DNA of 64,000 nt from Actinomycetes bacterium (GCA_021788115.1 JAJYLA010000003.1:1-64000); one strand, 5' to 3'; counted from the stretch's first letter, positions 46,514 through 54,823 are shown. Numbers and translations: made by a program. Notes: generated by a model not told the origin, from the sequence alone.

Positions 46514-46519
46514 TATGCT
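46514..46519 (+). promoter_or_regulatory. leaderless-type -10 box (TATGCT) for ctaB
   Basis: TATGCT ends 9 nt before ATG 46529, with no ribosome site in between. It lies in the 118-bp divergent region shared with the thioredoxin gene. Confidence 0.55.
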
Positions 46520-46528
46520 CCAGGCTCC

Positions 46529-47455
46529 ATGGTTTCCCTGCCGCCGGTTCTGGAGGCCAGCCGGGCGCGCCCGCTGCGCCCTCGCCTCGCGTCGGTCCGC
46601 GGCTACGTCGCCCTGACAAAGCCGCGCATCATCGAGCTCTTGCTGGTGACCACGCTGCCGACGATGTTCGTGGCCCGGCGCGGCGTGCCGGCCGTCGGCC
46701 TGATCCTGGCCACGCTCGGGGGCGGGGCGCTGGCGGCGGGCGGAGCCAACGCTTTCAACATGGTGGCCGACTCCGACATCGACCGGGTGATGAACCGCAC
46801 CCGCCGGCGGCCCCTGGTCACCGGCGAGATGACGCGGCCGGCGGCGGTGGTCTTCGCAGCCGCCCTCGAAGCGGTCGCATTCGTGGAGCTGTGGCTGGCG
46901 GTCAACCTGCTCTCCGCCGTGCTGGCGCTGTCGGCGACCCTGTTCTACGTGTTCGTCTACACGCTGTGGTTGAAGCGTTCGACGACGCAGAACATCGTCA
47001 TCGGGGGCGCGGCGGGCGCGGTGCCGGTGCTCGTCGGCTGGAGCGCGGTGACCGGGAGTCTCGGGTGGGCGCCGGTGATCCTCTTCGGCCTGATCTTCCT
47101 GTGGACCCCGCCGCACTTCTGGGCGCTGGCGATCCGTTACAGCGACGACTACCGCGCCGCGAAGGTACCGATGCTGCCGGCGGTGGCCAGCTTCTCGCGG
47201 ACAACCCGCCAGATCCTGCTGTACACGGTGGTGCTCGTGGCGGCCTCCCTCGTGTTCGCGCCGCTCGCGCACATGGGCGTCGTGTACGTGCTGACAGCGG
47301 CGGTGGCGGGGGCCCTCTACATAGTCCGGGCTTTCCGTTTGCGGAGAGACGATTCACCCCGGGCGGCGATGTCGCTCTTCCACTACTCGATCACCTACTT
47401 GAGCCTGCTGTTCGCGTCGATGGCGGTGGACGTCCTCGTCCGCGTGCGCTTCTGA
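46529..47455 (+). CDS. ctaB: protoheme IX farnesyltransferase (heme O synthase)
   Basis: 308 residues, UbiA family, with eight or nine membrane helices. It attaches a farnesyl group to heme B to make heme O, the precursor of heme A. The first Asp-rich active-site motif is NMVADSDIDRVMNRT with RRRPLVTGEM; the second is SDDYRAAKVPML. ATG 46529 follows the TATGCT box; the open frame further upstream is antisense to the thioredoxin gene and not coding. No heme A synthase (ctaA) is present in the window. Confidence 0.95.
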   Translation: MVSLPPVLEASRARPLRPRLASVRGYVALTKPRIIELLLVTTLPTMFVARRGVPAVGLILATLGGGALAAGGANAFNMVADSDIDRVMNRTRRRPLVTGEMTRPAAVVFAAALEAVAFVELWLAVNLLSAVLALSATLFYVFVYTLWLKRSTTQNIVIGGAAGAVPVLVGWSAVTGSLGWAPVILFGLIFLWTPPHFWALAIRYSDDYRAAKVPMLPAVASFSRTTRQILLYTVVLVAASLVFAPLAHMGVVYVLTAAVAGALYIVRAFRLRRDDSPRAAMSLFHYSITYLSLLFASMAVDVLVRVRF

Positions 47456-47462
47456 CCGGGGG

Positions 47463-48455
47463 TCATGCGGCGGGTCCGGGGCAGCAGCCCGGCGCGCAGG
47501 GAAAGGCGGCCGGGCCGCGTGCGCCCAGCGCCCGCCGGGGAGCGGCGGGGTCGGCGGCCTCCTCGACGAGGTCGCACACCATCGCGGCGAAGCGGGGGTC
47601 GTCGCCCGGCGTCGCGGACCGCACCATGGTGACCCCGCGGCGCGCCGCTGCGGTCGCGGCGAGCCGGTCGAGGTCGTAGACGACCTCCATGTGATCGACG
47701 ACGAACCCGAGGGGCACCACGATCACCGACCGGCAGCCGGGCGCCAGCGCGGCCACGGCGGACTCCACGTCCGGCCCGAGCCACGGCTGGTCGGGCGGGC
47801 CGGAGCGGCTCTGGTACACGAGCGACCACCCGCGGGGATCCTCGCCGGCGGCGGCCGAGACCAGGCCGGCGGCGTCGCGCAGCTCCACCTCGTAGTCGCA
47901 GGTGGCCGCGAGCTCGAGGGGGATGCTGTGGGCGCTCATCAGCACCGGCGCGGCCGGGCCCGCCTCGGCGCGCGCGGCGCGCAGGCCGCCGGCGAGGGGT
48001 TCCACGAAGCCGGGATGGTTGTAGAACGGGCGGAGCTTGACGATCTCGGGGGCGCCCTCGCCGGCGGCCCGGCGTGCCGCGGCGATGTCGTCGATGTACT
48101 GCCGGCAGCCGCTGTAGGAGGAGTAGGCGGAGGTCACGAACGCGGCAGCCCGGCGGACCCCCTCGGCGCGCATCCGCTCGACGGTATCGGCGAGGTAGGG
48201 GTGCCAGTTGCGGTTGCCCCAGTAGACGGGCAGCGGCCGTCCGCGCGCGGCCAGTTGCCCGCGGACGCCGGCGACGAGGCGGCGGACGCTGTCTTGGATC
48301 GGGCTGACGCCGCCGACGTCGAGGTACTGCGCCGCCACCCGCACGAGCCGCTCGGGGGGGATCCGCCGGCCGCGCGTCACGTTCTTCAGGAAGGGCATCA
48401 CGTCGTCGGGTCCCTCGGGGCCGCCGAAGGACACGACCAGCACGGCGTCGATCAT
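47463..48455 (-). CDS. cpfC: ferrochelatase, probable Fe-S cluster type
   Basis: 330 residues. It inserts iron into a porphyrin; actinobacterial members use coproporphyrin III. Motifs: VSFGGPEGPDDVMPFL at the start, the active-site region SAHSIPLE, and PLGFVVDHMEVVYDLD. Four Cys are placed as expected for a [2Fe-2S] cluster: Cys117 (YSGCRQY) plus the C-terminal CAPGCC (320, 324, 325). It converges with ctaB with only 7 bp between stops, linking heme supply to oxidase maturation. ATG 48455 sits 9 nt behind a TACTGT box. Confidence 0.93.
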   Translation of the reverse strand: MIDAVLVVSFGGPEGPDDVMPFLKNVTRGRRIPPERLVRVAAQYLDVGGVSPIQDSVRRLVAGVRGQLAARGRPLPVYWGNRNWHPYLADTVERMRAEGVRRAAAFVTSAYSSYSGCRQYIDDIAAARRAAGEGAPEIVKLRPFYNHPGFVEPLAGGLRAARAEAGPAAPVLMSAHSIPLELAATCDYEVELRDAAGLVSAAAGEDPRGWSLVYQSRSGPPDQPWLGPDVESAVAALAPGCRSVIVVPLGFVVDHMEVVYDLDRLAATAAARRGVTMVRSATPGDDPRFAAMVCDLVEEAADPAAPRRALGARGPAAFPCAPGCCPGPAA

Positions 48456-48464
48456 GGTGGCGCC

Positions 48465-48470
48465 ACAGTA
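48465..48470 (-). promoter_or_regulatory. leaderless-type -10 box (TACTGT) for the ferrochelatase
   Basis: Reads TACTGT on the minus strand, 9 nt before ATG 48455, with no ribosome site in between. Confidence 0.55.
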
Positions 48471-48488
48471 TGGCGGGGCGCCCGGGGC

Positions 48489-49904
48489 TCAGCCCTCGCG
48501 CCAGACCAGGCGGCTCTCCACGCCCCAGGCGGCGCAGGCCGAACCCGTCGACTCCCAGATGTCGAGGCGCCGGCCGACGATGGCGCCGCCGGTGTCGTCG
48601 GCCACCCGGGTGCCGACCCCCTCGACGTAAATGCGGGTGCCGAGCGGGATCACCGACGGGTCCACCGCGACGCTGTCGGGCCCGGCCGGGGCTCCCGAAG
48701 CGGTGGTGCCCCGGAGGTCGTAGCAGGTGACGACGAAAGTACCGATCGGGGTGCCGGCGGGAGCCGAGGCGGCGGCCACCTGGCCGGCCCCGGCGGCGGG
48801 GTCGGCGGCGGTCGCCAGCCAGTAGCCGCTCGCACCGCGCGGTGCCGCCACCGCGGTGACGCGCGTCGCGGACGGCTCTGGCGCCACCGAGCCGAGGAAG
48901 GGAGCGTCGCCGAAGGAGAAGACCCCGCCGTCGGAGCCGGCGAGCCAGTAGCCGCGCCCGCTGGCGGTGGGCGCGATGCCGACCACCGGCTTGCGGAGCT
49001 GGAGGCCGCCGGCGGAGCCGTGGAAGCCGGCGTCGCCGAAGGTGAACACCCCGCCGTCGGAGGCGGCGAGCCAGTAGCCGCGCCCGCTGGCGGTGGGCGC
49101 GATGCCGACCACCGGCTTGCGGAGCTGGAGGCCGCCGGCGGAGCCGTGGAAGCCGGCGTCGCCGAAGGAGAACACCCCGCCGTCGGAGCCGGCGAGCCAG
49201 TAGCCGTGCCCGGTCGGCGTCGACGCGATCCCGACGATGCTGCCGCCGAGGTGCAGGCGTGCCGCCGAGCCGTAAAAGCCGGCGTCGCCGAAGGAGAACA
49301 CCCCGCCGTCGGAGGCGGCGAGCCAGTAGCCGTGCCCGGTCGGCGTCGACGCGATCCCGACGATGCTGCCGCCGAGGTGCAGGCGTGCCGCCGAGCCGTA
49401 AAAGCCGGCGTCGCCGAAGGAGAACACCCCGCCGTCGGAGCCGGCGAGCCAGTAGCCGTGCCCGGTCGGCGACGAGGCCACCGCGACGACGGGACCGGAC
49501 GTGGCGGGGCCGGGGCCCCCCAGCGCCGGAGCGGCGCCGAACGCCGCCACGGCGCCGGGCTGGCTTGCGGGCGGCCCGAGGGTCGCTTCTGCCGGGGGTC
49601 GGTAGGCGGCGTCCAGGACGACCCGGCCGCCGGCCGCCATGGCCGGGCGGGCGGCCACGGGGGCTGCGGCGAGCCGGCCGCGCACGGGAAGCCGGCCAGG
49701 ATGCGCCGTGCGCCCGGTCTGGCCCGGCACGATCCCGAAGGCGGCCGCGGGGAGCGCGACACCGACCGCCAGCGGTAGCGCCAGCGTGGCGGGACGGTGG
49801 CGGCGCCACCGTACGCGCTGTCGTCCCCACGGCACGCGGCCGCCGGGGCGCGAAACGAGCTCCGGCACGGAATTGGGCATGGAGGTATCGGGGATTGTCG
49901 GCAC
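48489..49904 (-). CDS. secreted tandem-repeat protein with C-terminal 3D domain
   Basis: 471 residues. A basic N-terminus and signal-type helix (about 39-58) lead to five 42-residue repeats (about 139-348), each with GYWLA(G/A)SDGGVFSFGDAGF, plus a partial sixth. Repeats of this kind occur in exported proteins of Acidimicrobiia and look like beta-propeller blades. The last ~95 residues form a 3D (double-psi barrel) domain with TPIGTFVVTCYDLRGTT, DPSVIPLGTRIYVEGVG and VADDTGGAIVGRRLDIW, as in cell-wall lytic enzymes. GTG 49904 was chosen for an AAAGGG box 8 nt upstream; ATG 49880 and TTG 49940 are alternatives. Confidence 0.85.
   Translation of the reverse strand: MPTIPDTSMPNSVPELVSRPGGRVPWGRQRVRWRRHRPATLALPLAVGVALPAAAFGIVPGQTGRTAHPGRLPVRGRLAAAPVAARPAMAAGGRVVLDAAYRPPAEATLGPPASQPGAVAAFGAAPALGGPGPATSGPVVAVASSPTGHGYWLAGSDGGVFSFGDAGFYGSAARLHLGGSIVGIASTPTGHGYWLAASDGGVFSFGDAGFYGSAARLHLGGSIVGIASTPTGHGYWLAGSDGGVFSFGDAGFHGSAGGLQLRKPVVGIAPTASGRGYWLAASDGGVFTFGDAGFHGSAGGLQLRKPVVGIAPTASGRGYWLAGSDGGVFSFGDAPFLGSVAPEPSATRVTAVAAPRGASGYWLATAADPAAGAGQVAAASAPAGTPIGTFVVTCYDLRGTTASGAPAGPDSVAVDPSVIPLGTRIYVEGVGTRVADDTGGAIVGRRLDIWESTGSACAAWGVESRLVWREG
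48861..49490 (-). repeat. five in-frame 126-bp tandem repeats
   Basis: Five units of exactly 126 bp encode the 42-residue blades. They fall in two families. The units around 49201-49452 differ from each other by about one base; those around 48949-49200 differ by about two. The two families differ at many positions. This indicates recent duplication or gene conversion within pairs. Confidence 0.85.
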
Positions 49905-49982
49905 GGCACGGACCCTTTCGTCAGCGCGCCGGCGGCACAATCCGCAGTATGCAGGGGGAAGTGAGAGGCGAACCAGCGCGGG

Positions 49983-50011
49983 CCTCCGCCGGAAAGGGGG
50001 ATCGGCGGAGG
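49983..50011. other. 9-bp hairpin in the leader of the repeat-protein gene
   Basis: CCTCCGCCG and CGGCGGAGG pair perfectly around an 11-nt loop. In minus-strand transcription it lies in the 5' leader of the 3D-domain gene; read on the plus strand it is followed by TTTGCTT. It may be a terminator for the FAD-oxidase gene or a leader element. Confidence 0.4.
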
Positions 50012-50083
50012 TTTGCTTATGGCGCCCTGCCGGCGGTCTCTCGGACGGTCACCCGGGCACCTTGTCGTTTGTCTCGGGGGCTG

Positions 50084-50089
50084 AGGATA
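50084..50089 (-). promoter_or_regulatory. candidate -10 box (TATCCT) for the repeat-protein gene
   Basis: Reads TATCCT on the minus strand, 64 bp after the FAD-oxidase stop. It would give a structured leader of about 170 nt, unusual here, where most transcripts seem leaderless. Confidence 0.35.
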
Positions 50090-50152
50090 CCCGAGGGGGT
50101 TCCGCCGCCGTCAAATCGGCGCCTGTGACATCCGCCACGGCGGGTCGCCGCT

Positions 50153-51592
50153 CTACAGCAGAACCCCGGGGTTCAGCAGCCCGGAAGGGTCGAGGGCCGC
50201 CTTGAGCCGGCGCATCGCGGAGAGCTCCGCGGCGGAGCGGGCGAGGGGCAGCCAGCGCATCTTCGCCCGGCCGATCCCGTGCTCGGCGCTGATCGACCCG
50301 TCCATGGCGGTGACGAGGCGGAGCACGGCGTCGTCGACGGCGTCGTCGTCGGGGCCGGGGCCCACCACGTTGACGTGGAAGTTGCCGTCGCCGACGTGGC
50401 CGAACAGCACGAGCGTCGACCCGGGGGCGGCCTCCTCGACCGCCCGGCGCACGGCCGCCTCGAACTCGGCCAGGCGCCCCTGGGGCAGGGTGACGTCGAG
50501 CTTGTGGGGGACCCCGAGCGAGGAGATCGCCTCGGTGTGGCGCTCCCGGTACGCCCACAGGCGCGCCCGGCTCGGGGCGTCGAAAGCGACGGCGGTGGCC
50601 TCGTCGGGCAGGCCGAGACCCTCGAGGGCGTCGGCAAGGGGTCCGCTCGGGTCGTGCAGCCCCGCGCACTCCACGACCAGGTAGGCCGGCCACGCCCGCG
50701 GCAGGGGGGCGGGCAGCCCGGCGTGGGACCGCACCAGGTCGAGCCCGCCGGCGAAGAACAGCTCGGCCGCCTGCAGACCCTCGACCTTCCGGCGCAGCGT
50801 GTCGACGACGGCGAGGGCTTGCGCGGTGCCCGGCAGCCCGAGGAGCGCGACGACCGTCTCGGCCGGCGCCGGCACGAGCCGCAACCGGGCCGCGGTCACG
50901 ATCCCCAGGGTGCCCTCGCTGCCGACGAGCAGTTGCGAGAGGTCGTAGCCGGTGTTGTCCTTGACGAGGCCGGAGAGGCGCGACACGACGCTGCCGTCGG
51001 CGAGCACCGCTTCGACCCCGAGCACCTGGGCCCGCATCGCCCCGTGGCGCAGGACGTGCAGCCCGCCGGCGTTGGTCGCGACCATCCCCCCGACGGTGGC
51101 GCTGTCGCGCGCCGCCACGTCGACGCCGAACGCCAGGCTCGCAGCGGCGGCAGCCGCCTGCACGCGCGCCAGGGTCACGCCCGCGCCGGCCGTCACCTGG
51201 GCCGCCACCGTGTCGACGGGCTCGAGGCCGTCGAGGCGGACGGTGCTCACCACGATGGGCGCGCCGGTGCCCGCGCGGGAGCGGTCCGCCGGCGCGGGGA
51301 CAGCACCCCCGACGAGTCCGGTGTTGCCGCCCTGGGTGACGAGGGGCACGCCCCGCGCCGCGCAGACCCCGACGACGGCAGCCACCTCGGCGGTCGACTT
51401 CGGGCGGACCACCAGCATCGCCGGGCCGCCGAAGCGCCCGGTCCAGTCCCGCTCGAAGGGAGCCCGCACGTCGGGGTCCGCCAGGACGTGCTCGGCGCCG
51501 ACGACCTCCGCTAGTTCGCGGGCGACGGCCGCGGCGGGATCGTCGCCCTGGTGCTCTGCTCGCATCGGCGAAGACACTTGCGCACTTAGCAT
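50153..51592 (-). CDS. FAD-linked oxidase, GlcD/D-lactate dehydrogenase-like
   Basis: 479 residues of the FAD-binding PCMH group that oxidises 2-hydroxy acids. The FAD domain shows GVPLVTQGGNTGLVGGAV and the pyrophosphate loop DSATVGGMVATNAGG, plus GLVKDNTGYDLSQLLVGSEG. The C-terminal substrate domain has FGHVGDGNFHVNVV and ISAEHGIGRAKMRWL, which supply catalytic His residues. Substrate could be glycolate, D-lactate or D-2-hydroxyglutarate. ATG 51592 is taken as the start, with ATG 51565 as an alternative. It is divergent from the second crotonase. Confidence 0.92.
   Translation of the reverse strand: MLSAQVSSPMRAEHQGDDPAAAVARELAEVVGAEHVLADPDVRAPFERDWTGRFGGPAMLVVRPKSTAEVAAVVGVCAARGVPLVTQGGNTGLVGGAVPAPADRSRAGTGAPIVVSTVRLDGLEPVDTVAAQVTAGAGVTLARVQAAAAAASLAFGVDVAARDSATVGGMVATNAGGLHVLRHGAMRAQVLGVEAVLADGSVVSRLSGLVKDNTGYDLSQLLVGSEGTLGIVTAARLRLVPAPAETVVALLGLPGTAQALAVVDTLRRKVEGLQAAELFFAGGLDLVRSHAGLPAPLPRAWPAYLVVECAGLHDPSGPLADALEGLGLPDEATAVAFDAPSRARLWAYRERHTEAISSLGVPHKLDVTLPQGRLAEFEAAVRRAVEEAAPGSTLVLFGHVGDGNFHVNVVGPGPDDDAVDDAVLRLVTAMDGSISAEHGIGRAKMRWLPLARSAAELSAMRRLKAALDPSGLLNPGVLL
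51587..51592 (+). promoter_or_regulatory. candidate -10 box (TAGCAT) for the second crotonase
   Basis: TAGCAT lies 47 nt upstream of GTG 51640, and the GGGGAGG ribosome site falls inside the resulting leader. It overlaps the first codons of the divergent FAD-oxidase frame, which hints that the oxidase may start at the inner ATG (51565). Confidence 0.4.
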
Positions 51593-51639
51593 GGACCCGG
51601 CAATCCCGGAGGATCCGACCGGGGAGGGGAGGCTTCATC

Positions 51640-52467
51640 GTGGACAACCACACGGGCAGCGAGAGGGTGACGGTCCGCATCGAGGGCGGCGTCGCGGACG
51701 TCCGGCTCAACCGGCCGGAGAAGCTCAACGCCCTCGACCCCGCGATGTTCGACGCTCTCGTCGACGCAGGGGAGAGGCTGGCGCCGGACCCCGCGGTGCG
51801 GGCGGTGGTGCTCTCCGGCGAGGGTCGCGCGTTCTGCTCGGGGCTCGACTTCGCGTCGTTCGCGGCGATGGCCTCGCACGACGGCAGCCCGGGGCTGACG
51901 CCGTCCCTCGCCGAGCGCCCCCCCGGGCGGGTAGCCAACCGGGCGCAGCAGGCGTCGTTCGCGTGGACGGAGCTCGCGGTCCCGGTGGTCGCCGCGATCC
52001 ACGGGGCGGCGCTCGGCGGCGGGCTGCAGGTGGCCCTGGGCGCCGACATCCGCATCGTCGCCCCCGACGCGCAGCTGTCGGTGCTCGAGATCCGCTGGGG
52101 GCTCGTGCCCGACATGACCGGGACCCACATGCTGCGCCGCCTCCTGCCCCTCGACGTGGCCAAGGAGCTCACCTGGACCGGGCGGATGGTGACCGGCGAG
52201 GAAGCGGTCCGTCTCGGCCTCGCGACCCGCGCCGACGCCGACCCGCGCCAGGCCGCCCTAGAGCTGGCCGGCCGCCTGGCGGCGAGCAGCCCCGACGCTG
52301 TGCGTGCCGCCAAGCGCCTGCTCAACCAGGCCGGGCTCGTCAGCCAGGCGCAGCAGTTCGCAGACGAGACACGGGAGATGGAGGGGCTGATCGGCAGCCC
52401 CAACCAGGTCGAGGCCGTCCGCGCGTACTTCGAGAAGCGCCAGCCGTCCTTCGCCGATCCATCCTGA
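51640..52467 (+). CDS. enoyl-CoA hydratase/isomerase-family protein
   Basis: 275 residues of the crotonase fold. The oxyanion segments are GEGRAFCSGLDFASF and HGAALGGGLQVALGADIRI. The first classical Glu is replaced (GGGLQVA), while the second acid site is kept as VLEIRWGLVPDMTGT, with an added Asp typical of isomerases or dehalogenase-like members. Its active site therefore differs from both textbook hydratase and the crotonase at 34627. The GTG start has GGGGAGG 6-7 nt upstream. Substrate unknown. Confidence 0.88.
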   Translation: MDNHTGSERVTVRIEGGVADVRLNRPEKLNALDPAMFDALVDAGERLAPDPAVRAVVLSGEGRAFCSGLDFASFAAMASHDGSPGLTPSLAERPPGRVANRAQQASFAWTELAVPVVAAIHGAALGGGLQVALGADIRIVAPDAQLSVLEIRWGLVPDMTGTHMLRRLLPLDVAKELTWTGRMVTGEEAVRLGLATRADADPRQAALELAGRLAASSPDAVRAAKRLLNQAGLVSQAQQFADETREMEGLIGSPNQVEAVRAYFEKRQPSFADPS

Positions 52468-52487
52468 AATTGCGGCCGGCCCCGCCC

Positions 52488-52493
52488 TAGGCT
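52488..52493 (+). promoter_or_regulatory. leaderless-type -10 box (TAGGCT) for the 91-residue protein
   Basis: TAGGCT ends 6 nt before GTG 52500. The GGAAGG in between abuts the start codon, too close for a ribosome site. Confidence 0.5.
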
Positions 52494-52499
52494 GGAAGG

Positions 52500-52775
52500 G
52501 TGACCGACGCGCCCGAGAAGTCCGAAGCGCCAGCCTCCGAGATCGACATCACCGAGACCGACGCCGCCGTCGCGGCGTTCCGCCGCCAGCTCGAGGGCCA
52601 GGTGTCCGTCCCGGCGTCGGTGGTCCGCGACAGCCTGCTCGACCTGTGGGGCCTCCTGCCCGAGGGCGGGACGCGCAGCGAGGTGGAGCGCTGGCTCACC
52701 GAGACCCTGATGCGCAACCTGTACGCGACGGCGGACGTCGACGCCCGGCTCACCACCGTCCTCTCCTCCAACTGA
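52500..52775 (+). CDS. small hypothetical protein
   Basis: 91 residues, acidic N-terminus (TDAPEKSEAPASEIDITET), then helical, with a central segment VRDSLLDLWGLLPEGGTRSE and a charged helix after it. No Cys, no membrane segment; not recognised. It is 12 bp upstream of the dienelactone-hydrolase-like gene on the same strand, so the two are probably co-transcribed. Confidence 0.68.
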   Translation: MTDAPEKSEAPASEIDITETDAAVAAFRRQLEGQVSVPASVVRDSLLDLWGLLPEGGTRSEVERWLTETLMRNLYATADVDARLTTVLSSN

Positions 52776-52787
52776 CGGGCCGGCCGC

Positions 52788-53486
52788 ATGGCTGAGACCG
52801 CGAACCCACGCCAGAACGTCACTTTTCCCAGCAACGGCGGTATCGCCCACGGGTACCTGGGCCTGCCACCCTCGGGGCGGGGCGCCGGGCTGGTCGTCAT
52901 CCAGGAGTGGTGGGGGCTCACCTCCCACATCGCCTCGCTGGTCGACCGCTTCGCGGCGGAGGGGTTCGTCGCGCTGGCCCCGGACCTCTACGGCGGGCCC
53001 ACCACCCACGACGCCGCGGAGGCGGACCGGCTGATGCAGGAGCTGCCCGTCGACCGCGCCGCCCGGGACCTCGCCGGCGGCGTCGACTACCTCCTGGCCC
53101 GCGACGACGTGAGCGGGGAACGGGTGGGGGTGGTCGGCTTCTGCATGGGCGGCGCTTTCGTGCTCTCCCTCGCGGTCCAGCAGGGCGGCAAGGTCGCTGC
53201 GGCCGTGCCGTTCTACCCCGCCGGGCCGCTGCCCGAGGACTACTCCGGCCTGCAGGCTGCGGTCCTCGCCCATTTCGGGGAGCAGGACGCCTTCGTTCCG
53301 CTCGCCACCGCCGACGAGCTGGCCGCGCGGGTCACCGCCGGCAACGGGCAGACCCCGACGATCCACCGCTACCCGGCCGGCCACGCGTTTCTCAACGACG
53401 AGAACCTGCTCGGAACGTACGATGCGGAGCAGGCCGCCACTGCGTGGGACCGGACGATCGCTTTTCTCCACGAGCACCTCGGGTAG
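52788..53486 (+). CDS. dienelactone hydrolase family protein
   Basis: 232-residue alpha/beta hydrolase, normal length. The catalytic triad is visible: nucleophile Cys in VVGFCMGGAFVLSLA, Asp in HFGEQDAFVPL and His in YPAGHAFLND. The Glu that activates the Cys in dienelactone hydrolase is in VVIQEWWGLTSHI. A Cys nucleophile in place of Ser is the family's hallmark. Natural substrate unknown; members cleave lactones or esters. Operon with the small protein before it. Confidence 0.9.
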   Translation: MAETANPRQNVTFPSNGGIAHGYLGLPPSGRGAGLVVIQEWWGLTSHIASLVDRFAAEGFVALAPDLYGGPTTHDAAEADRLMQELPVDRAARDLAGGVDYLLARDDVSGERVGVVGFCMGGAFVLSLAVQQGGKVAAAVPFYPAGPLPEDYSGLQAAVLAHFGEQDAFVPLATADELAARVTAGNGQTPTIHRYPAGHAFLNDENLLGTYDAEQAATAWDRTIAFLHEHLG

Positions 53487-53586
53487 GCGGCCCCGCCGCC
53501 TGCCGGGGGGGCCCGCAGGGTTCTTCCGGCCCTTCCCGGGCGGCGGCCCGGGCCTATTCGCGCAGCACGGGAAGGAGGCAGGAGCG

Positions 53587-53901
53587 ATGGGACTGCTGGA
53601 CAAGGTGAAGGTGCAGGCGTCTCAAGCCGCGCAGCGGGCGCAGCAGGTCGGCAAGGCGGGCCAGGCGAGGATCGTCGACGTCCAGGCGAAACGGCGGATA
53701 GAGGCCCTCTTCCGCGACCTCGGCGCGGCCATCTACGCGGAGAGGACCGGCAAGCCGGGCGGCGGCGCGGGGCTGATCGACGGCCTGGTGCAGCGCATCC
53801 GGGCGCTCGAGGCCGAGCACGGCTCCGAGGCCGTCGAGACCGAGCCCACCGCCGACCGCGAGCCCCCGGAGACGGGCGGCGGGCAGGACGACGAGCCGTA
53901 G
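53587..53901 (+). CDS. small coiled-coil hypothetical protein
   Basis: 104 residues. The N-terminal half is a long Ala/Gln/Lys helix (VKVQASQAAQRAQQVGKAGQ), followed by an amphipathic helix (RIEALFRDLGAAIYAERTG) and an acidic disordered tail. ATG 53587 is preceded by two overlapping ribosome-type boxes (AGGAGG, AGGAG); the longer frame from 53422 covers a GC hairpin region and is unlikely. Function unknown. Confidence 0.7.
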   Translation: MGLLDKVKVQASQAAQRAQQVGKAGQARIVDVQAKRRIEALFRDLGAAIYAERTGKPGGGAGLIDGLVQRIRALEAEHGSEAVETEPTADREPPETGGGQDDEP

Positions 53902-53925
53902 ACCGCCCGCGCCGCCGGGCGAGGG

Positions 53926-54723
53926 TCAGGCCCGGGCGCGGCAGGCCCAGCGACCCTCGACCCGCTCGAGGGTGAGCGGCAGCCCGAAGGTGGCGGAGAG
54001 GCTGGCGGCGCTCAGGGTCTCCTCGAGGGGGCCGGCGGCGACCACCCGGCCGGCCGCCAGCAGAAGGACGTGGGTGAAGCCGACCGGGATCTCCTCGACG
54101 TGGTGGGTGATCAGAACGGTCGGCGGCGACGCCGGGTCGGCGGCGAGGCGGCCGAGGGCGGCGAGCAGCCGCTCCCGGCCGCCGACGTCGAGGCCGGCCG
54201 CAGGCTCGTCGAGGAGGAGCAGCGCCGGCTCGCCCATCAGCGCGCGGGCGAGCAGGACCTGCTGGCGCTCGCCGTCGGAGAGCACCCCGAAGGGCCGGTC
54301 GGCGATCGCCCCGAATCCGGCGCCCTCGAGAAGGCGCCGGGCCCGCCGCCGCTGCTCTTCGCCGTAGTCGTGCCACCACGGCTCCAGGGCGCCGTGCAGC
54401 GCCGAGACCACCACGTCGGCGGCGGTGATGCCGGTCACCAGCTTCTTGGCGACCGCGGTCGACACCAGCCCGATGCGCTCACGCAGCCGGCGCACGTCCG
54501 TGCGGCCGAGGCGCTCGCAGAGGATCAGCACGCTGCCGCGGGTCGGGTGCAGGTAGCCGGACGCCAGCTCGAACATCGTGGTCTTCCCCGACCCGTTCGG
54601 TCCGAGCAGCGCCCACCGCTCGCCGGCGCCGACCGCCCAGGTGACCCCCTGCAGCACCGGGGTGGCGACCCGGTCGAGGTCGACGGCGTCGAAGCGAAGG
54701 GGAGATGATCCGTTGCAGGCCAC
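53926..54723 (-). CDS. ABC transporter ATP-binding protein without a permease partner
   Basis: 265 residues. Walker A LLGPNGSGKTTMFELASGYL, signature FGVLSDGERQQVLLARALM, Walker B ALLLLDEPAAGLDVGGRE and H-loop VLITHHVEEIP are all intact. The signature reads LSDGE, as in ModF-like and MlaF-like ATPases. No permease or binding protein is adjacent, so it works with proteins coded elsewhere or is a soluble regulator. GTG 54723 lies 9 nt behind a TAGCTT box; divergent from argS by 100 bp. Confidence 0.9.
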   Translation of the reverse strand: MACNGSSPLRFDAVDLDRVATPVLQGVTWAVGAGERWALLGPNGSGKTTMFELASGYLHPTRGSVLILCERLGRTDVRRLRERIGLVSTAVAKKLVTGITAADVVVSALHGALEPWWHDYGEEQRRRARRLLEGAGFGAIADRPFGVLSDGERQQVLLARALMGEPALLLLDEPAAGLDVGGRERLLAALGRLAADPASPPTVLITHHVEEIPVGFTHVLLLAAGRVVAAGPLEETLSAASLSATFGLPLTLERVEGRWACRARA

Positions 54724-54732
54724 GCAGGCGGC

Positions 54733-54738
54733 AAGCTA
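54733..54738 (-). promoter_or_regulatory. leaderless-type -10 box (TAGCTT) for the ABC ATPase gene
   Basis: Reads TAGCTT on the minus strand with 9 nt to GTG 54723. Confidence 0.5.
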
Positions 54739-54823
54739 GTGGCGCCGCCCCCGGAGGCGCCCGTCGGGCGGTGCCGGCGCCACCGGTTTCCTTTTTTCCC
54801 CTTCGACGAGCGAGCATGGACGG

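Noticed and set aside
48861-49490. CRISPR-like array
   Set aside because: The 126-bp units are contiguous, in frame and encode protein blades; there are no spacers and no cas genes.
49905-50152. c-di-AMP (ydaO-type) or c-di-GMP riboswitch
   Set aside because: GCAAACC and some GC stems suggested one, but the conserved ydaO blocks and the GEMM tetraloop/receptor segments are absent.
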